From contig NC_079879.1 of the NCBI RefSeq assembly GCF_029227915.1, positions 28,030,501-28,094,500 of the forward strand: a DNA stretch of 64,000 nucleotides, read 5' to 3'. Position numbers and translations under genes: made by a program. Source of the DNA: Hydractinia symbiolongicarpus. Lineage: Eukaryota; Cnidaria; Hydrozoa; Anthoathecata; Hydractiniidae. Of the stretch, positions 28,300 to 39,333 are shown piece after piece (position 1 is the first letter of the stretch; each line of letters starts with the position of its first letter). The notes under the pieces were generated by a model. It had not been told where the DNA came from and ran no database searches. It saw only the letters and a list, made by a program, of their open reading frames with translations.

Positions 28300-30819
28300 A
28301 TGTCAAATTAAGAAAAATGTTATTTTTTGGAGTCCAATTGTCTCAGTATAACATTAATAAGGTCACAGTCCAAAACCAGTTCAATAAAGCCCTACAGTCA
28401 ATTGTTTCACTGTTAAAAGCGATGAAACCTAGTAATGTCAGAAAAATATCGCTAAATGCATGTCGGTACGAATATGTGACGCAACCGTTGTAACTCAAAC
28501 GGAGTGATACCGTTAGAAAGTCGATGCAATATAGGTTTTGAAACTGTCTCTATTTCTTCAGCGCCTGCTAACGGCTAGGATTGGTCCCACAGTAAAAAAT
28601 GACTTATTTAACTAAATATTTAAATGAAGCGCTACCACAGCGCCCAGTGTAATCGCTGAATTCCAGCAATCTTGCCAAATTAAGAAGACTGTTATTTCTT
28701 AGAGTCCAATTGTCTCATTTATCACATTTGTAAGGTCAAAGTCTAAAATCAGTTCAATTAAGGCCCAGATGCGATCGTTTCACTGTTAATAGCGATGCAA
28801 CCTAGTAATATCAGAATCATATCGCTAAATGCATGTTGGTACGAATGTGTGACGCAACCGTTGTAACTCAAACGGGCTGATACCGATAGAAAGTCAATGA
28901 AATGTAGTTTTTGAAACTGTCTCTATTTCTTCAGCGCCCTATCGGTTAGGATTGGTCTCACAGTACAAAATGACTTATTTATCTACTTTTTTTAATAAAG
29001 CAATACCACAGCGTCCAGTATAATTGCTGAGTTACAGCAATCATGTCAAACTAAGAAAAATGTTATTTCTTGGGGTCCAATTTTCTTTTTTATCACATTT
29101 ATAAGGTCAAAGTCTAAAATCAGTTTAATTAAGTCCCTCAGACAATTGTTTCACATTTAAAAGCGACGCAACCTAGTAACATCAGAAACATATCGCTAAA
29201 TGCATGTTCGTACGAATGTGTGACGCAACCGTTGTAACTCAAACGGGCTGATACCGATAGAAAGTCAATGAAATGTAGTTTTTGAAACTGTCTCTATTTC
29301 TTCAGCGCGCTAGCGGTTAGGATTGGTCCCACAGTACAAAATGACTTATTTATCTACTTTTTTGAACAAAGCAATACCAGAGCGTCCAGTATAATTGCTG
29401 AGTTACAGCAATCATTTCATATTAAGAAGAACGTTACTTCTTTGAGTCCAGTTGTCTCATTTATCACATTTATAAGGTGAAAGTCTAAAATCAGTTCCAT
29501 TAAGTCCCACAGTCAATTGTTTCACATTTAAAAGCGACGCAACCTAGTAATATCAGAAACATATCGCTACACACATGTTGGTACGAATATGTGACGCAAT
29601 CGTTGTAATTCATACGGACTAATACCGTTACAAAGTCAATGAAATATAGTTTTTGAAACTGTCTCTATTTTTTGAGCGAGTGCTAACGGCTAGGATTGGT
29701 CCCACAGTAAAAAATGACTTATTTATCTACATTTTTAAACAAAGCGCTACCACAGCTCCCAGTGTAATTGTTGAGTTCCAGCAATCATGTCAAACTAAGA
29801 AAAATGTTATTTCTTGGAATCCAATCTTCTTTTTTATCACATTTATAAGGTCAAAGTCTAAAATCAGTTCAATTAAGTCCCACAGACAATTGTTTCACAT
29901 TTAAAAGCGACGCAACCTAGTAACATCAGAAACATATCGCTAAATACATGTTGGTACGAATATGTGACGCAATCGTTGTAATTCATCCGGACTGATACCG
30001 TTAGAAAGTCAATGAAGTATTGTTTTTGAAACTGTCTCTATTTCTTGAGCGCGTGCTAACGGCTAGGATTGATCCCACAGTAAAAAATGAAACTTTTATC
30101 TACATTTTTAAATAAAGCGCTACTACAGCTCCCAGTGTAATCGCTGAGTTCCAGCAATCATGTCAAACTAAGAAAAATGCTATTTCTTGGAGTCCAATTG
30201 TCTCTTTTATCACATTTATAAGGTCAAAGTCCAAAATCAGTTCAATTAAGTCCCATAGTCAATTGTTTCACAGTTAAAAGCGACGAAACCTAGTAATATC
30301 AGAAAAATATCGCTAAATGCATGTTGGTACGAATATGTGACGCAACCCTTGTAAATCAAACGAGTTGATCCCGATAGAAATCCAATGAAATGTAGTTTTT
30401 GAAACTGTCTCTATTTCTTAACCCCGCGCGCTAGCGGTTAGGATTGGTCCCACAGTACAAAATGACTTTTATTATCTAATTTTTTGAATAAAGCGCTACC
30501 AGAGCGCCCAGTGTAATCGCTGAGTTCCAGCAATCACGTCAAACTAAGAAAAATGTTAAATCTTGGAGTCCAATTGTCTCTTTTATCAAATTTTTAACGT
30601 CAAAGTCTAAAATCAGTTCAATAATTTCCCACAGTCAATCGTTTCACTGTTAAAAGCGATGAAACCTAATAATATCAGAAAAATATCGCTAAATGCATGT
30701 TGATACGAATATGTGACGCAACCGTCGTAACTCACACGGACTGATACCGTTAGAAAGTCAATTAAATGTAGTTTTGGAAACTGTCTGTATTTTTGGAGCG
30801 CGTGCTAACGGTTAGGATT
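26351..30819 (+). repeat. H12 higher-order repeat, full copy (4469 bp)
   Basis: Two successive GGGCCCACAGCAAGAAATG marks bound this copy (26351 and 30820). Twelve monomers at about 372.4 bp account for the length. Internal marks repeat in the next copy at the same offset. These are GGCCGAGACTCGATCG at 26902 and 31371, GGCCCACCGTC at 27647 and 32115, ATGTCAAATTAAG at 28300 and 32768, and an open-frame start at 29653 and 34123. Both copies also share a short ATATCCGAAAC and AAATAATGTTGG variant soon after the start. Differences are scattered single bases. Confidence 0.9.
28257..28271 (+). other. Recurring perfect hairpin (example), 5 bp stem and 5 nt loop
   Basis: GCGCT-ACCAG-AGCGC is a perfect inverted repeat about 85 bases into this monomer, just after AATAAAG. 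A second form, GCGCT-ACCAC-AGCGC, occurs in the AATATTTAAATGAAG family. Families ending ACAGCTCC or ACAGCTACC have lost the right arm, so the hairpin belongs to certain families only. It may extrude or promote slippage, and it is exactly what was deleted at 38696 and 40545. No role as a terminator is implied. Confidence 0.75.
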
Positions 30820-33800
30820 GGGCCCACAGCAAGAAATGAATTTTTTTTCTACATTCTTAAATAAAGCGCTACCAGAGCGCCCAGTGTAATCGCTTAGTTC
30901 CAGCAATCATGTCAAATTAAGAAGAATGTTATTTTTTGGAGTCCAATTGTCTCATTTATCACATTTATAAGGTCAAAGTCTAAAATCAGTTCAATTAAGT
31001 CCCACAGACAATTGTTTCACATTTAAAAGCGGGGCAACCTATTAATATCCGAAACATATCGCTAAATAATGTTGGTACGAATATGTGACGCAATCGTTGT
31101 AGTTTATCCGGACTGATACCGTTAGAAATTCAATGAAATATAGTTTTTGAAACTGTCTCTATTTCTTTAGCGCCTGCTAACGGCTAGGATTGGTCCTACA
31201 GTAAAAAATGACTTATTTAACTAAATATTTTAATGAAGCGCTACCACAGCGCCCAGTTTAAGCGCTGAATTCCAGCAATCTTGCCAAATTAAGAAGAATG
31301 TTATTTCTTAGAGTCCAATTGTCTCATTTATCACATTTGTAAGGTCAAATTCTAAAATCAGTTCAATTAAGGCCGAGACTCGATCGTTTCACTGTTAATG
31401 GCGATGCAACCTAGTAATATCAGAATGATATCGCTAAATGCATGTTTGTAGGAATGTGTGACGCAACCGTTGTAACTCAAACGGGCTGATACCGATAGAA
31501 AGTCAATGAAATGTAGTTTTTGAAACTGTCTCTATTTATTCAGCACGCCCTAGCGGTTAGGTTTGGTCCCACAGTACAAAATGACTTACTTATCTACTTT
31601 TTGGAATAAAGCAATACCACAGCGTCCAGTATAATTGCTGAGTTACAGCAATCATTTCATATTAAGAAGAACGTTACTTCTGAGAGTCCAGTTGTCTTAT
31701 TATAACATTTAATAGGTCAAAGTCTTACATCAGTTCAATTAAGTCCCACAGACAATTGTTTCACATTTAAAAGCGACGCAACCTAGTAATATCAGAAACA
31801 TATCGCTAAATAGATGTTGGTACGAATATGTGACGCAATCGTTGTAACTCAAACGGACTGATACCGTTAAAAAGTCAATGCAATATGTTTTTGAAACTGT
31901 CTCTATTTCCTTAGCGCCTGCTAACGGCTAGGATTGGTCCCACAGTAAAAAATGACTTATTTATCTAAATATTTAAATGAAGCGCTACCACAGCGCCCAG
32001 TGTAATCGCTGAATTCCAGCAATCTTGCCGAATTAAGAAGAATCGTATTTATTGGAGTCCAATTGTCTCATTTATTACATTTACAAGGTCAAAGTCTAAA
32101 ATCAGTTCAATTAAGGCCCACCGTCAATCGTTTCACTGTTAATAGCGATGCAACCTAGTAATATCAGAATCATATCGCTAAATGCATGTTGGTACGAATG
32201 TGTGACGCAACCGTTGTAACTCAAACTGGCTGATACCGATAGAAAGTCAATGAAATGTAGTTTTTGAAACTGTCTCTATTTCTTCAGCGCGCGCTAGTGG
32301 TTAGGATTAGACCCACAGTACAAAATGACTTATTTATCTACTTTTTTGAATAAAGCAATACCACAGCGTCCAGCATAATTGCTGAGTTACAGCAATCATT
32401 TTATATTAGGAAGAACGTTACTTCTTTGAGTCCAGTTGTCTCATTATAACATTTAAAAGGTCAAAGTCTAAAATCAGTTCAAATAAGTCCCACAGACAAT
32501 TGTTTCACATTTAAAAGCGGGGCAACCTAGTAATATCAGAAACATATCGCTAAATAGATGTTGGTACGAATATGTGACGCAATCGTTGTAGTTTATCCGG
32601 ACTGATACCGTTAGAAAGTCAATGAAATATAGTTTTTGAAACTGTCTCTATTTCTTTGGCGCGTGCCAACGGCTAGGATTGGTCCCACAGTAAAAAATGA
32701 CTTTTTATCTGCATTTTTAATAAAATGCTACCAGAGCGCCCAGTGTAATTGCTTAGTTCCAGCAATCATGTCAAATTAAGAAAAATGTTATTTTTTGGAG
32801 TCCAATTGTCTCAGTATAACATTAATAAGGTCACAGTCCAAAACCAGTTCAATAAAGCCCTACAGTCAATTGTTTCACTGTTAAAAGCGATGAAACCTAG
32901 TAATGTCAGAAAAATATCGCTAAATGCATGTCGGTACGAATATGTGACGCAACCGTTGTAACTCAAACGGAGTGATACCGTTAGAAAGTCGATGCAATAT
33001 AGGTTTTGAAACTGTCTCTATTTCTTCAGCGCCTGCTAACGGCTAGGATTGGTCCCACAGTAAAAAATGACTTATTTAACTAAATATTCAAATGAAGCGC
33101 TACCACAGCGCCCAGTGTAATCGCTGAATTCCAGCAATCTTGCCAAATTAAGAAGAATGTTATTTCTTAGAGTCCAATTGTCTCATTTATCACATTTGTA
33201 AGGTCAAAGTCTAAAATCAGTTCAATTAAGGCCCAGATGCGATCGTTTCACTGTTAAGAGCGATGCAACCTAGTAATATCAGAATCATATCGCTAAATGC
33301 ATGTTGGTACGAATGTGTGACGCAACCGTTGTAACTCAAACGGGCTGATACCGATAGAAAGTCAATGAAATGTAGTTTTTGAAACTGTCTCTATTTCTTC
33401 AGCGCCCTATCGGTTAGGATTGGTCTCACAGTACAAAATGACTTATTTATCTACTTTTTTTAATAAAGCTATACCACAGCGTCCAGTATAATTGCTGAGT
33501 TACAGCAATCATGTCAAACTAAGAAAAATGTTATTTCTTGGAGTCCAATTTTCTTTTTTATCACATTTATAAGGTCAAAGTCTAAAATCAGTTCAATTAA
33601 GTCCCTCAGACAATTGTTTCACATTTAAAAGCGACGCAACCTAGTAACATCAGAAACATATCGCTAAATGCATGTTCGTACGAATGTGTGACGCAACCGT
33701 TGTAACTCAAACGGGCTGATACCGATAGAAAGTCAATGAAATGTAGTTTTTGAAACTGTCTCTATTTCTTCAGCGCGCGCTAGCGGTTAGGATTGGTCCC

Positions 33801-35289
33801 ACAGTACAAAATGACTTATTTATCTACTTTTTTGAACAAAGCAATACCAGAGCGTCCAGTATAATTGCTGAGTTACAGCAATCATTTCATATTAAGAAGA
33901 ACGTTACTTCTTTGAGTCCAGTTGTCTCATTTATCACATTTATAAGGTGAAAGTCTAAAATCAGTTCCATTAAGTCCCACAGTCAATTGTTTCACATTTA
34001 AAAGCGACGCAACCTAGTAATATCAGAAACATATCGCTACACACATGTTGGTAGGAATATGTGACGCAATCGTTGTAATTCATACGGACTAATACCGTTA
34101 CAAAGTCAATGAAATATAGTTTTTGAAACTGTCTCTATTTTTTGAGCGAGTGCTAACGGCTAGGATTGGTCCCACAGTAAAAAATGACTTATTTATCTAC
34201 ATTTTTAAACAAAGCGCTACCACAGCTCCCAGTGTAATTGTTGAGTTCCAGCAACCATGTCAAACTAAGAAAAATGTTATTTCTTGGAGTCCAATCTTCT
34301 TTTTTATCACATTTATAAGGTCAAAGTCTAAAATCAGTTCAATTAAGTCCCACAGACAATTGTTTCACATTTAAAAGCGACGCAACGTAGTAACATCAGA
34401 AACATATCGCTAAATACATGTTGGTACGAATATGTGACGCAATCGTTGTAATTCATCCGGACTGATACCGTTAGAAAGTCAATGAAGTATTGTTTTTGAA
34501 ACTGTCTCTATTTCTTGAGCGCGTGCTAACGGCTAGGATTGATCCCACAGTAAAAAATGAAACTTTTATCTACATTTTTAAATAAAGCGCTACCACAGCT
34601 CCCAGTGTAATCGCTGAGTTCCAGCAATCATGTCAAACTAAGAAAAATGCTATTTCTTGGAGTCCAATTGTCTCTTTTATCACATTTATAAGGTCAAAGT
34701 CCAAAATCAGTTCAATTAAGTCCCATAGTCAATTGTTTCACAGTTAAAAGCGACGAAACCTAGTAATATCAGAAAAATATCGCTAAATGCGTGTTGGTAC
34801 GAATATGTGACGCAACCCTTGTAAATCAAACGAGTTGATCCCGATAGAAATTCAATGAAATGTAGTTTTTGAAACTGTCTCTATTTCTTAACCCCGCGCG
34901 CTAGCGGTTAGGATTGGTCCCACAGTACAAAATGACTTTTATTATCTAATTTTTTGAATAAAGCGCTACCAGAGCGCCCAGTGTAATCGCTGAGTTCCAG
35001 CAATCACGTCAAACTAAGAAAAATGTTAAATCTTGGAGTCCAATTGTCTCTTTTATCAAATTTTTAACGTCAAAGTCCAAAATCAGTTCAATAATTTCCC
35101 ACAGTCAATCGTTTCACTGTTAAAAGCGATGAAACCTAATAATATCAGAAAAATATCGCTAAATGCATGTTGATACGAATATGTGACGCAACCGTCGTAA
35201 CTCACACGGACTGATACCGTTAGAAAGTCAATTAAATGTAGTTTTGGAAACTGTCTGTATTTTTTGAGCGCGTGCTAACGGTTAGGATT
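30820..35289 (+). repeat. H12 higher-order repeat, full copy (4470 bp)
   Basis: This copy matches the preceding one almost base for base at a 4468-4470 bp offset, with occasional single-base changes (for example GGTCCTACAG at about 31193). It ends at GGGCCC at 35290. There the array does not start another H12 round but enters the K6 families. The preceding copies show the same alternatives at this point: 26351 and 30820 go on into H12, and 22253 goes into K6. Confidence 0.9.
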
Positions 35290-36044
35290 GGGCCCACAGC
35301 AAGAAATGAATTTTTTTCTACATTCTCAAATAAAGCGCTACCAGAGCGCCCAGTGTAATCGCTTAGTTCCAGCAATCATGTCAAATTAAGAAGAATGTTA
35401 TTTTTTGGAGTCCAATTGTCTCATTTATCACATTTATAAGGTCAAAGTCTAAAATCAGTTCAATTAAGTCCCACAGTCAATTATTTCACAGTTGAAAGCG
35501 ACGCAACCTAGTAATATCAGAAAAATATCGCTAAATGCATGTTGGTACGAATATGTGACGCAACTGTTGTAACTCAAATGAGCTGATTCCGATAGAAAAT
35601 CAATGAAATGTAGTTTTTGAAACTGTCTCTATTTCTTCAGCGCGCGCTAGTGGTTAGGATTGGTCCCACAGTACAAAATGACTTATTTATCTAATTTTTT
35701 GAATAAAGCAATAACACAGCGGCCAGCACTCTTTGCTGAGTTACAGCAATCATTTCATATTAAGAAGAACGTTACTTCTTGGAGTCCAATTGTCTCATTG
35801 TAACATGTATAAGGTCACAGTCCAAAATCAGTTCAATAAAGTCCTACAGTCAATTGTTTCACAGTAAAAAGCGACGCAACCTAGTAATATCAGAAACATA
35901 TCGCTAAACACATGTTGGTACGAATATGTGACGCAATCGTTGTAATTCATACGGGCTGTGCCGTTACAAAGTCAATGAAATATAGTTTTTGAAACTGTCT
36001 CTATTTTATGAGCGAGTGCTAACGGCTAGAATTGGTCCCACAGT

Positions 36045-36073
36045 AAAAAATGAATTTTTTATCTACATTTTTA
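36045..36073 (+). other. Phased A/T tracts, possible bent DNA (example)
   Basis: After GTCCCACAGT come A6, then a T6 run about 10 bases on, then T5 about 12 bases later. Spacing near one helical turn is the classical condition for intrinsic curvature. The same three tracts occur in most monomers of families Q, S and U. In P, R and T the segment is ACTTATTTATCTA, which weakens the phasing. Curved satellite monomers are widespread, and a role in compact chromatin is inference. Confidence 0.45.
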
Positions 36074-36288
36074 AATAAAGCGCTACCACAGCTACCAGTG
36101 TAATCGTTGAATGCCAGCAATCATGTCAAACTAAGAAAAATGTTATTTCTTGGAGTCCAATTTTCTTTTTTATCACATTTATAAGGTCAAAGTCTAAAGT
36201 CAGTTCAATTAAGTCCCACAGACAGTTGTTTCACATTTAAAAGCGACGCAACCTAGTAATATCAGAAACATATCGCTAAATACATGTT

Positions 36289-36308
36289 GGTACGAATATG
36301 TGACGCAA
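36289..36308 (+). other. Conserved block with TGACGCAA core (example)
   Basis: GGTACGAATATGTGACGCAA recurs in most monomers at the same phase, with changes mainly in the middle (GAATGTG, GACTATG) and occasional GAGGCAA, GACACAA or GATGCAA. TGACGCAA resembles known CRE or C/EBP-ATF half-site composites of animals. That resemblance is from motif knowledge only. The block is among the least variable parts of the monomer across families, which could reflect protein binding or simply low divergence. Confidence 0.4.
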
Positions 36309-38689
36309 TCGTTGTAATTCATCCGGACTGATACCGATTGAAAGTCAATGAAATGTAGTTTTTGAAACTGTCTCTATTTCTTCAGCGCGCGCTAGCGGTT
36401 ACGATTGGAGCCACAGTACAAAATGACTTATTTATCTACTTTTTTGAATAAAGCAATGCCACAGCGTCCAGTATAATTGCTGAGTTACAGCAATCATTTA
36501 ATATTAAGAAGAACGTTACTTCTTTGAGTCCAGTTGTCTCATTATCACATTTAAAAGGTCAAAGTCTAAAATCAGTTCAATTAAGTCCCACAGACAATTG
36601 TTTCACATTTAAAAGCGACGGAACCTAGTAACATCAGAAACATATCGCTAAATACATGTTGGTACGAATATGTGACGCAATCGTTGTAATTCATCCGGAC
36701 TGATACCGTTAGAAAGTCAATGAAGTATTGTTTTTGAAACTGTCTCTATTTCTTGAGCGCGTGCTAACGGCTAGGATTGATCCCACAGTAAAAAATGAAA
36801 TTTTTATCTACATTTTTAAATAAAGCGCTACCACAGCTCCCGGTGTAATCGCTGAGTTCCAGCAATCATGTCAAACTAAGAAAAATGCTATTTCTTGGAG
36901 TCCAATTGTCTCTTTTATCACATTTATAAGGTCAAAGTCCAAAATCAGTTCAATTAAGTCCCATAGTCAATTGTTTCACAGTTAAAAGCGACGAAACCTA
37001 GTAATATCAGAAAAATATCGCTAAATGCATGTTGGTACGAATATGTGACGCAACCGTTGTAAATCAAACGAGCTGATTCCGATAGAAAGTCAATGAAATG
37101 TAGTTTTTGAAACTGTCTCTATTTCTTCACCCCGCGCGCTAGGGGTTAGGATTGGTCCCACAGTACAAAATGACTTTTATTATCTAATTTTTTGAATAAA
37201 GCGCTACCAGAGCGCGCAGTGTAATCGCTGAGTTCCAGCAATCACGTTAAACTAAGAAAAATGTTAAATCTTGGAGTCCAATTGTCTCTTTTATCACATT
37301 TTTATCGTCAAAGTCTAAAATCAGTTCAATAAAGTCCCACAGTCAATCGTTTCACTGTTAAAAGCGATGAAACCTAATAATATCAGAAAAATATCGCTAA
37401 ATGCATGTTGATACGAATATGTGAGGCAACCGTCGTAACTCACACGGACTGATACCGTTAGAATGTCAATTAAATGTAGTTTTGGAAACTGTCTGTATTT
37501 TTGGAGCGCGTGCTAACGGTTAGGATTGGTCCCACAGCAAAAAATGAATTTTTTATCTACATTCTCAAATAAAGCGCTACCAGAGCGCCCAGTGTAATCG
37601 CTTAGTTCCAGCAATCATGTCAAACTAAGAAAAATGTTATTTCTTGGAGTCCAATTGTCTCTTTTATCACATTTATAAGGTCAAAGTCCAAAATCAGTTC
37701 AATTAAGTCCCATAGTCAATTGTTTCACAGTTAAAAGCGACGAAACCTAGTAATATCAGAAAAATATCGCTAAATGCATGTTGGTACGAATATGTGACGC
37801 AACCGTTGTAAATCAAACGAGCTGATTCCGATAGAAAGTCAATGAAATGTAGTTTTTGAAACTGTCTCTATTTCTTCACCCCGCGCGCTAGGGGTTAGGA
37901 TTGGTCCCACAGTACAAAATGACTTTTATTATCTAATTTTTTGAATAAAGCGCTACCAGAGCGCGCAGTGTAATCGCTGAGTTCCAGCAATCACGTTAAA
38001 CTAAGAAAAATGTTAAATCTTGGAGTCCAATTGTCTCTTTTATCACATTTTTATCGTCAAAGTCTAAAATCAGTTCAATAAAGTCCCACAGTCAATCGTT
38101 TCACTGTTAAAAGCGATGAAACCTAATAATATCAGAAAAATATCGCTAAATGCATGTTGATACGAATATGTGAGGCAACCGTCGTAACTCACACGGACTG
38201 ATACCGTTAGAATGTCAATTAAATGTAGTTTTGGAAACTGTCTGTATTTTTGGAGCGCGTGCTAACGGTTAGGATTGGTCCCACAGCAAAAAATGAATTT
38301 TTTATCTACATTCTCAAATAAAGCGCTACCAGAGCGCCCAGTGTAATCGCTTAGTTCCAGCAATCATGTCAAACTAAGAAAAATGTTATTTCTTGGAGTC
38401 CAATTTTCTTTTTTATCACATTTATAAGGTCAAAGTTTAAAATCAGTTCAATTAAGTCCCACAGACAATTGTTTCACATTTAAAAGCGACGCAACCTCGT
38501 AACATCAGAAACATATCGCTAAATACATGTTGGTACGAATATGTGACGCAATCGTTGTAATTCATCCGGACTGATACCGTTAGAAAGTCAATGAAGTGTT
38601 GTTTTTGAAACTGTCTCTATTTTTGGAGCGCGTGCTAACGGTTAGGATTGATCCCACAGTAAAAAATGAAACTTTTATCTACATTCTCA

Positions 38690-38705
38690 AATAAAGTGTA
38701 ATCGC
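38690..38705 (+). other. Site of an 18 bp deletion removing a hairpin (also at 40539-40554)
   Basis: Related units read AATAAAG, then CGCTACCAGAGCGCCCAG, then TGTAATCGC. Here, and at 40545/40546, AATAAAG joins TGTAATCGC directly at 38696/38697. The missing 18 bases contain the complete perfect inverted repeat GCGCT-ACCAG-AGCGC, however the few ambiguous edge bases are placed. The two sites are 1849 bp apart and lie in duplicated blocks. The deletion therefore came before the duplication. The related V units at 54593 and 55715 keep the 18 bases. Confidence 0.9.
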
Positions 38706-38961
38706 TTAGTTCCAGCAATCATGTCAAATTAAGAAGAATGTTATTTTTTGGAGTCCAATTGTCTCATTTATCACATTTATAAGGTCAAAGTCTAAAATCA
38801 GTTCAATTAAGTCCCACAGTCAATTATTTCACAGTTAAAAGCGACGCAACCTAGTAATATCAGAAAAATATCGCTAAATTCATGTTGGTACGAATATGTG
38901 ACGCAACCGTTGTAACTCAAATGAGCTGATTCCGATAGAAAATCAATGAAATGTAGTTTTT

Positions 38962-39333
38962 GAAACTGTCTCTATTTCTTCAGCGCGCGCTAGTGGTTAG
39001 GATTGGTCCCACAGTACAAAATGACTTATTTATCTAATTTTTTGAATAAAGCAATAACACAGCGGCCAGTATCATTGCTGAGTTACAGCAATCATTTCAT
39101 ATTAAGAAGAACGTTACTTCTTGGAGTCCAATTGTCTCATTGTAACATGTATAAGGTCACAGTCCAAAATCAGTTCAATAAAGTCCTACAGTCAATTGTT
39201 TCACAGTAAAAAGCGACGCAACCTAGTAACATCAGAAACATATCGCTAAATACATGTTGGTACGAATATGTGACGCAATCGTTGTAATTCATCCGGACTG
39301 ATACCGTTAGAAAGTCAATGAAGTATTGTTTTT
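38962..39333 (+). repeat. Family P monomer, example of a frequently copied unit
   Basis: P units are recognised by TAGTGGTTAGG, CAGCGGCCAGTATCATTGC and ATTGTAACATGTATAAGG. They start near 38962, 40811, 45652, 47142, 48259, 50491, 52353, 56087, 58692 and 60554. Older relatives lie near 22.6 and 35.6 kb. A 68-codon frame reads through ten copies with the same predicted peptide. It starts at TTG, has no recognisable domain, and owes its conservation to the copies being nearly identical DNA. I do not call it a gene. Spacings between P copies are 5, 13, 4, 3, 6, 5, 10, 7 and 5 monomers, so no fixed period holds. Confidence 0.85.

Larger units (their letters stand above)
35991..36363 (+). repeat. 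Reference monomer (family Q) with landmark map
   Basis: This 373 bp copy serves as a map of one unit. GAAACTGTCTC opens it at 35991. GTCCCACAG lies at 36035-36043 and again at 36213-36221, 178 bases apart, close to half a monomer. A phased A/T-tract segment covers about 36045-36076. AATAAA is at 36074-36079. A CCAAT pentamer is at 36157-36161, and its inverse ATTGG lies just before the first GTCCCACAG. The block GGTACGAATATGTGACGCAA is at 36289-36308 and is among the least variable parts of the monomer. Each of these sites recurs in most monomers. No function is known for any of them. Confidence 0.9.
35290..37600 (+). repeat. K6 block (U, P, Q, R, S, T), second occurrence
   Basis: Unit starts are U 35247, P about 35620, Q 35991, R 36364, S 36736, T 37109 and U 37485. 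This is the intact order of families, also seen at 22.25-24.5 kb, 52.0-54.2 kb and 60.2-62.4 kb. T carries CCCCGCGCGCTAGG and AGAGCGCGCAGTG. U carries GGAAACTGTCTG and two linked changes (TGATACGAATATGTGAGG, then AATTAAATG). From here to the window end only these families and their hybrids occur. I infer that this block seeded the later expansion. Confidence 0.85.

Noticed and set aside
20462-34374. Open frames of 66-83 codons recurring in the H12 copies, and 70-codon frames on both strands in 11-18 kb
   Set aside because: They recur only because the HOR recurs. They differ by random substitutions, lack start context and domains, and are absent from sister monomers with single stop changes.
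36074-36079. AATAAA in most monomers as polyadenylation signals, and CCAAT/ATTGG as promoter elements
   Set aside because: These short motifs are expected in AT-rich DNA and repeat because the monomer repeats. No transcription unit accompanies them.
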